Origin: CAZWSE01 sp964636575
GTDB lineage: Bacteria; Pseudomonadota; Alphaproteobacteria; Rhodobacterales; Rhodobacteraceae
DNA length: 10,163 nucleotides
Direction of reading: 5' to 3'
Assembly: GCA_964636575.1 (NCBI GenBank)
Contig: CAZWSE010000111.1
Span: 1-10,163, forward strand
Below, piece after piece: positions 6,403-10,163 of the stretch (positions within the stretch are counted from its first letter, which is position 1; the number at the start of each line of letters is the position of its first letter). The notes under the pieces were generated by a model. That model saw only the letters and a program-made list of their open reading frames with translations. It was not told the DNA's origin and made no database searches. The translations under genes were made by a program, and so were the position numbers.

Positions 6403-7257
6403 ATGAAACGTCTCGCAGTTTTTGCCTTTAGCCTGTCGATGCTGGTGCCCCAAGGGGCATGGGCGCAGGACGATCAAACGCTTGCCGACATCCGGCAGGA
6501 ATTGAACATTCTTTATGTTGAGGTCCAAAAACTGCGGCGTGAACTTTCGACCACCGGCACAGCCACCGTGCAAACCGGTGGGGCCAGCACGCTTGAGCGG
6601 CTGAACACAATGGAATCCGAGCTGCGCAGGCTGACGTCAAAAACCGAACAGCTTGAGTTTCGCGTCGACAGTATCGTGCGTGACGGAACCAACCGGATCG
6701 GTGATCTGGAGTTTCGGCTTGTCGAACTCGAAGGCGGCGACATTAGCGCATTGGGTGAAACCACAACGCTTGGCGGCGGGGCAGCGCCGACAACGGGCGG
6801 GCAGGCGGCTCAACCCGCAGCGCCCAGCACGGGCGGTGATGGTTTGACCGCAGGCATCGACACCAGCCAACTGGCAGTAAATGAGGAAGCAGACTTTCGG
6901 CGGGCGGCAGAGGCGCTCGCCAGTGGTGACTTTCCAGCCGCCGCGAACCAGTTTGCGACCTTTGGCACGACCTATCCGGGCGGACCGCTAGGACCAGCCG
7001 CGAGCCTTCTGAAAGGCGAAGCGCTCGAAGGCATGGGCGACACCCGCGAAGCCGCCAAAGCCTACCTTGAAGCCTTCACCAGCGACACCACAGGCATCGT
7101 CGCCCCCGATGCGCTTTATCACCTTGGCAGCGCGCTTGCCGATCTGGGACAAACCTCCGAGGCCTGCGTGACACTGGCCGAGGTCGAAGTGCGCTACCCC
7201 GCCAGCACCGCCGTCGGCGAGGCCCAATCGCGTCTCAGCCAACTGGCGTGCAACTAA
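6403..7257 (+). CDS. cpoB: periplasmic Tol-associated protein CpoB (YbgF)
   Basis: CpoB (formerly YbgF) is a periplasmic protein that binds TolA and, in E. coli, coordinates PBP1B peptidoglycan synthesis with Tol-driven outer-membrane constriction. The 284-residue precursor has a Sec signal peptide, likely cut after GAWA (residue 21). The mature protein has three parts: a predicted coiled coil (about 26-110, heptad-like ELNILYVEVQKLRREL and later ETEQ/EFRV stretches), a Gly/Ala/Pro/Thr-rich linker (111-158), and a TPR region (about 160-284) with EEADFRRAAEALASGDFPAA, a YPGGPLGPAA turn and ALYHLGSALADLGQ. This is the family's normal order: coiled-coil trimerisation domain, linker, TPR. Only a weak Shine-Dalgarno (ACGGG, 6388-6392) precedes the ATG, so it may be coupled to pal, which ends six bases before. 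Confidence 0.94.
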   Translation: MKRLAVFAFSLSMLVPQGAWAQDDQTLADIRQELNILYVEVQKLRRELSTTGTATVQTGGASTLERLNTMESELRRLTSKTEQLEFRVDSIVRDGTNRIGDLEFRLVELEGGDISALGETTTLGGGAAPTTGGQAAQPAAPSTGGDGLTAGIDTSQLAVNEEADFRRAAEALASGDFPAAANQFATFGTTYPGGPLGPAASLLKGEALEGMGDTREAAKAYLEAFTSDTTGIVAPDALYHLGSALADLGQTSEACVTLAEVEVRYPASTAVGEAQSRLSQLACN

Positions 7258-7261
7258 CCAC

Positions 7262-8524
7262 GTGCGCGCCCGCCCGACCGAACCGCCTGCCTTGAAAGAT
7301 CAGGTCTTGGCAGGCTTTGGCGGGCAAATCCCCGACAATCTGGCTGTGGCCGTTTCAGGTGGCGGCGATTCAATGGCTTTGCTGCATCTGGTGCACAGGT
7401 TGTGTTTGGGCCGTGTACAGGTTGTGCAGGCCGTTTCCGTCGATCATGGCCTGCGTCCTGAAAGCGGGGCCGAAATGGAATTGGTCGCTCGAACCTGCAC
7501 TGACCTTGGGATCAAACACACGACACTGCATTGGAAAGACTGGGACGGACAAGGCAACTTGCAAGACGCCGCCCGCCGCGCGCGCTATGGGTTGATGGCC
7601 GATTGGGCCGCCGAAAACGGGATCACAGGGCTGGCGCTGGGACACACCGCGGATGACCAAGCCGAAACCGTCCTGCTGCGACTGGCGCGCAAGGCAGGGG
7701 TCGATGGACTGTCGGCAATGGACGCAAAATCAACGGCTTACGGGGTGACGCTCTACCGGCCGTTGCTTGGGGTCCGGCGGTCTGCCTTGCGTGATTATTT
7801 GACCGATCACGGGCTGCACTGGGCCGATGACCCGTCGAACGATCAGCTGAAATACGACCGGATCAAGATGCGACAAGCCTTGGATGTGCTGAAACCCTTG
7901 GGGGTCAACGTCGAAGGGTTAACGGATCTGGCAGGCTATATGGGCCAAACCCGTGATGCATTGAACTGGCAAACCGCCGAAACCGCGCGCGGAATGTGTA
8001 TCGCGAGCGGCGGAGAGCTGCACATTGATACAGCCGGTTTCCAAAGCCTCCCTTTTGAAATAAAGCGGCGCTTGCTGGTCAAATCCTTAGGCTTCATCGG
8101 GCAAAACGCTTACGCGCCGCGTCGCGAGGCCGTGGACCGCGTTCTGCAAGCGATTGAGGGCAAAGAGAAAACCACACTGGCAGGCTGCGTCATCAGACCA
8201 AAAGCAGACCGCGTCGTGATCTACAGGGAACTCAAAGCGCTAGAAGCCGTAACGGCCGATACGCAAGGCAACTGGGACAACCGCTGGCAGATCAGCGGAG
8301 ACTTGACCAGCGGCGCCCATATCGCCGCCCTCGGGGAAGACGGCGCGCAATCCATCGCCAACTGGCGCGACCAAAGGTTAACGCTCGAGCAAGTGGCGGT
8401 GCATCCAGGCATTTGGGCAGAGGATACGCTCATCTGCGCACCAACGCTGCAAAATGGCACCGATTATGTTGCCAAACCCTTGCAATCGACCGAAGATTTC
8501 ATCTCTTCGCTATATTCACATTGA
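7262..8524 (+). CDS. tilS: tRNA(Ile)-lysidine synthetase TilS
   Basis: TilS uses ATP to attach lysine to C34 of the CAU anticodon of tRNA-Ile2, making lysidine so that it reads AUA and is charged with isoleucine. The N-type ATP pyrophosphatase P-loop is SGGGDS (residues 32-37). Further family signatures are VDHGLRPES (60-68), NLQDAARRARY (99-109), GHTADDQAETVLLR (127-140) and the WADDPSNDQLKYDR segment (187-200) that precedes KMRQALD. The C-terminal part (about 215-420) is poorly conserved in the family, and I identify its tRNA-binding/TilS_C role by position only. Length 420 is within range. The start is uncertain: GTG 7262 gives MRARPTEPP and has no Shine-Dalgarno; TTG 7292 is an alternative, and both precede the P-loop domain. 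The gene begins four bases after cpoB. Confidence 0.95.
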   Translation: MRARPTEPPALKDQVLAGFGGQIPDNLAVAVSGGGDSMALLHLVHRLCLGRVQVVQAVSVDHGLRPESGAEMELVARTCTDLGIKHTTLHWKDWDGQGNLQDAARRARYGLMADWAAENGITGLALGHTADDQAETVLLRLARKAGVDGLSAMDAKSTAYGVTLYRPLLGVRRSALRDYLTDHGLHWADDPSNDQLKYDRIKMRQALDVLKPLGVNVEGLTDLAGYMGQTRDALNWQTAETARGMCIASGGELHIDTAGFQSLPFEIKRRLLVKSLGFIGQNAYAPRREAVDRVLQAIEGKEKTTLAGCVIRPKADRVVIYRELKALEAVTADTQGNWDNRWQISGDLTSGAHIAALGEDGAQSIANWRDQRLTLEQVAVHPGIWAEDTLICAPTLQNGTDYVAKPLQSTEDFISSLYSH

Positions 8525-8548
8525 ACCTGACGCGATCATCTCTATCTT
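8521..8548 (+). promoter_or_regulatory. candidate promoter for ftsH
   Basis: TTGAAC (8521-8526, four of six -35 matches) overlaps the tilS stop and is 16 bases from TATCTT (8543-8548, four of six -10 matches). Transcription would begin near 8555, just before the hairpin at 8562. ftsH is a heat-shock (RpoH) gene in several proteobacteria and TTGAA is also the RpoH -35 core, so heat-shock control is possible, but the -10 does not show a clear RpoH pattern. Visual match only. Confidence 0.33.
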
Positions 8549-8561
8549 AGACAAAAGGTTT

Positions 8562-8575
8562 CGCCACCACTGGCG
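8562..8575 (+). other. short hairpin between tilS and ftsH
   Basis: CGCCA (8562-8566) and TGGCG (8571-8575) pair perfectly around a CCAC loop and are followed by TTTCCCCC. Three T residues are too few for a confident intrinsic terminator. It may be a weak terminator for the pal-cpoB-tilS transcript or a leader stem 15 bases upstream of the ftsH Shine-Dalgarno. Confidence 0.4.
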
Positions 8576-8590
8576 TTTCCCCCGAAATTT

Positions 8591-8596
8591 AGGAGA
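8591..8596 (+). promoter_or_regulatory. ribosome binding site that sets the ftsH TTG start
   Basis: AGGAGA lies six bases before the TTG at 8603. It is the strongest Shine-Dalgarno in the window. Another TTG at 8598-8600 is out of frame with FtsH and only one base from the site, so TTG 8603 is the start. Confidence 0.8.
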
Positions 8597-8602
8597 CTTG
8601 CC

Positions 8603-10163
8603 TTGGGCAACGCACGCAACATCGCATTCTGGGTCGTTCTGTTTCTTTTGATCCTCGCTCTGTTCAACCTGTTCAGCGGAACAGGAAACACGCTGCAAAG
8701 CCGCGAACTCAGCTATTCCGAATTTGTAGACAAGGTCGAAGGCGGCGAAGTCACCAATGTGACGCTCGACGGCGAACAGGTGCGGTTCAAAACGAACGAC
8801 GGCACCGATTTCGTGGCGATCAAGCCAGAAGATGCTGAAATCACAACACTTTTGATCGACAACAACATCCCCGTGAAGGCGGAACAGCAGGAACAATCCG
8901 GCTTCCAGACCTTCCTGATGTCGCTTCTGCCGTTCTTGTTGCTGATCGGTGTGTGGGTCTATTTCATGAATCGCATGCAAGGCGGCGGCAAAGGCGGCGC
9001 CATGGGCTTTGGAAAGTCCAAGGCCAAGATGCTGACCGAAAAGCATGGCCGCGTGACCTTCGATGATGTGGCCGGTATCGATGAGGCCAAAGAAGAACTT
9101 GAAGAGATCGTTGAATTCCTGCGCAACCCGCAAAAGTTCAGCCGTTTGGGCGGTAAAATCCCCAAAGGTGCTTTGCTTGTTGGCCCTCCTGGCACGGGTA
9201 AAACGCTTCTTGCGCGGGCAATCGCCGGTGAGGCAGGTGTGCCGTTCTTCACCATCTCAGGTTCCGACTTTGTGGAAATGTTCGTTGGTGTGGGCGCGTC
9301 TCGCGTCCGCGACATGTTCGAACAGGCCAAAAAGAACGCGCCTTGCATCGTGTTTATCGATGAAATCGACGCCGTTGGTCGGCACCGTGGCGCAGGCTAC
9401 GGTGGTGGCAACGACGAACGTGAGCAGACGTTGAACCAACTGCTGGTCGAAATGGACGGGTTTGAGGCCAACGAAGGCGTCATCATCCTTGCGGCCACCA
9501 ACCGTCGCGACGTGCTTGACCCGGCGCTTCTGCGCCCCGGTCGCTTTGACCGTCAGGTGACCGTGCCAAACCCCGACATCAAAGGTCGTGAGAAAATTTT
9601 GGCCGTCCACGCGCGCAAAACGCCGCTTGGCCCAGACGTTGATCTGCGGATCATCGCCCGTGGTACGCCCGGTTTTTCGGGCGCTGATCTGGCAAACCTC
9701 GTGAACGAAGCCGCGTTGATGGCTGCTCGTGTGGGTCGCCGCTTTGTAACGATGATCGATTTTGAACAGGCCAAAGACAAAGTCATGATGGGGCCGGAAC
9801 GCCGCAGCATGGTCATGACGACCGAACAGAAAGAAATGACCGCCTACCACGAAGCAGGCCACGCCCTTGTGGGGATGGAGCTGCCGAAATGTGATCCGGT
9901 CTATAAAGCAACGATCATCCCGCGCGGTGGTGCGCTTGGCATGGTGATGAGCCTGCCTGAAATGGACCGCTTGAACATGTTCAAGGACGAATGCCACCAG
10001 CGTTTGGCCATGACTATGGCGGGCAAGGCGGCTGAAATCCATAAGTACGGTGCCGATGCCGTGTCCAACGGTCCTGCAGGCGATATCCAACAAGCCTCCG
10101 CACTGGCGCGGGCCATGGTCTTGCAATGGGGCATGTCTGACAAGGTCGGCAACATCGACTACT
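8603..10163 (+). CDS. ftsH: ATP-dependent membrane zinc protease FtsH (3' end outside window)
   Basis: FtsH is the hexameric inner-membrane AAA+ metalloprotease that degrades misfolded membrane proteins and short-lived regulators. The frame is open from TTG 8603 to the window end: 520 codons, roughly 115-120 residues short of a typical alphaproteobacterial FtsH (about 640). The TTG is chosen because AGGAGA precedes it by six bases and the first in-frame ATG (codon 106) would lose the first membrane helix. Order: TM1 (about 7-24), periplasmic domain (30-100), TM2 (104-122), Gly-rich linker, AAA+ domain with Walker A GPPGTGKT (194-201), pore motif FVG (227-229), Walker B VFIDE (250-254), SRH with RPGRFDR (311-317), then the zinc site HEAGH (416-420). 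Asp494 in GDIQQAS is the expected third zinc ligand. In many alphaproteobacteria glmM follows; not visible here. Confidence 0.98.
   Translation, partial: MGNARNIAFWVVLFLLILALFNLFSGTGNTLQSRELSYSEFVDKVEGGEVTNVTLDGEQVRFKTNDGTDFVAIKPEDAEITTLLIDNNIPVKAEQQEQSGFQTFLMSLLPFLLLIGVWVYFMNRMQGGGKGGAMGFGKSKAKMLTEKHGRVTFDDVAGIDEAKEELEEIVEFLRNPQKFSRLGGKIPKGALLVGPPGTGKTLLARAIAGEAGVPFFTISGSDFVEMFVGVGASRVRDMFEQAKKNAPCIVFIDEIDAVGRHRGAGYGGGNDEREQTLNQLLVEMDGFEANEGVIILAATNRRDVLDPALLRPGRFDRQVTVPNPDIKGREKILAVHARKTPLGPDVDLRIIARGTPGFSGADLANLVNEAALMAARVGRRFVTMIDFEQAKDKVMMGPERRSMVMTTEQKEMTAYHEAGHALVGMELPKCDPVYKATIIPRGGALGMVMSLPEMDRLNMFKDECHQRLAMTMAGKAAEIHKYGADAVSNGPAGDIQQASALARAMVLQWGMSDKVGNIDY

Noticed and set aside
8516..9133. 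Open frame of 205 codons on the minus strand across the tilS-ftsH junction
   Set aside because: Antisense to the ftsH leader and N-terminal coding region, which has a strong Shine-Dalgarno and conserved membrane segments; the minus frame shows no family resemblance.
9257..10126. Open frame of 289 codons on the minus strand inside ftsH
   Set aside because: It is antisense to a textbook FtsH coding region, is rich in His and Arg from reverse reading of its codons, shows no recognisable domain and has no independent regulatory signals.
1..10163. A hidden defence island, mobile element, CRISPR array or biosynthetic cluster
   Set aside because: Every long frame on the coding strand except the 210-residue protein belongs to a known housekeeping family, gaps are short, and I saw no direct repeats, terminal inverted repeats, transposase or integrase motifs, or abrupt composition shift.

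Overview
The window is ordinary, well-conserved chromosomal core sequence from an alphaproteobacterium, most probably a Rhodobacteraceae (Roseobacter-group) species. The reasons are the moderately high GC content, the gene order ruvB - hypothetical - ybgC - tolQ - tolR - tolA - tolB - pal - cpoB - tilS - ftsH, a TolA C-terminal domain with the CWN/WRDIEMTFNP signature, and an FtsH that resembles that family. This assignment rests on recognition of protein sequence, not on a database search. All real genes are on the + strand. I see no mobile element, CRISPR array, tRNA, rRNA or sign of horizontal transfer, and no gap between genes exceeds about 140 bases.

Layout. 1-2063: ruvB (Holliday-junction branch-migration ATPase), an unassigned 210-residue protein, and the acyl-CoA thioesterase ybgC, the last two overlapping by four bases. 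2064-2201: a gap with a candidate promoter and a perfect leader hairpin. 2202-5748: tolQ, tolR, tolA and tolB, packed with gaps of one base or a four-base overlap. 5749-5874: a gap with a large imperfect inverted repeat just after tolB, a candidate pal promoter and a good ribosome binding site. 5875-8524: pal, cpoB (ybgF) and tilS. 8525-8602: a short gap with a candidate promoter, a hairpin and a strong Shine-Dalgarno. 8603-end: ftsH, which starts at TTG and runs off the window after 520 codons.

How the genes work together. TolQ and TolR form the proton-driven inner-membrane motor. TolA spans the periplasm and transmits force to TolB and the peptidoglycan-binding lipoprotein Pal. CpoB is the periplasmic TPR/coiled-coil partner that links Tol to peptidoglycan synthesis during constriction, and YbgC is the cytoplasmic thioesterase that usually sits with this cluster. 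RuvB, TilS and FtsH are housekeeping neighbours (recombination, tRNA-Ile lysidine formation, membrane protein quality control), and their adjacency is a common alphaproteobacterial arrangement.

No new system was found. The points most worth a second look are the lysine-free, proline/acid-rich spacer of TolA in place of the Lys/Ala-rich helix known from E. coli, the unassigned gene coupled to ybgC, the structured tolB-pal gap, and the TTG start of ftsH.
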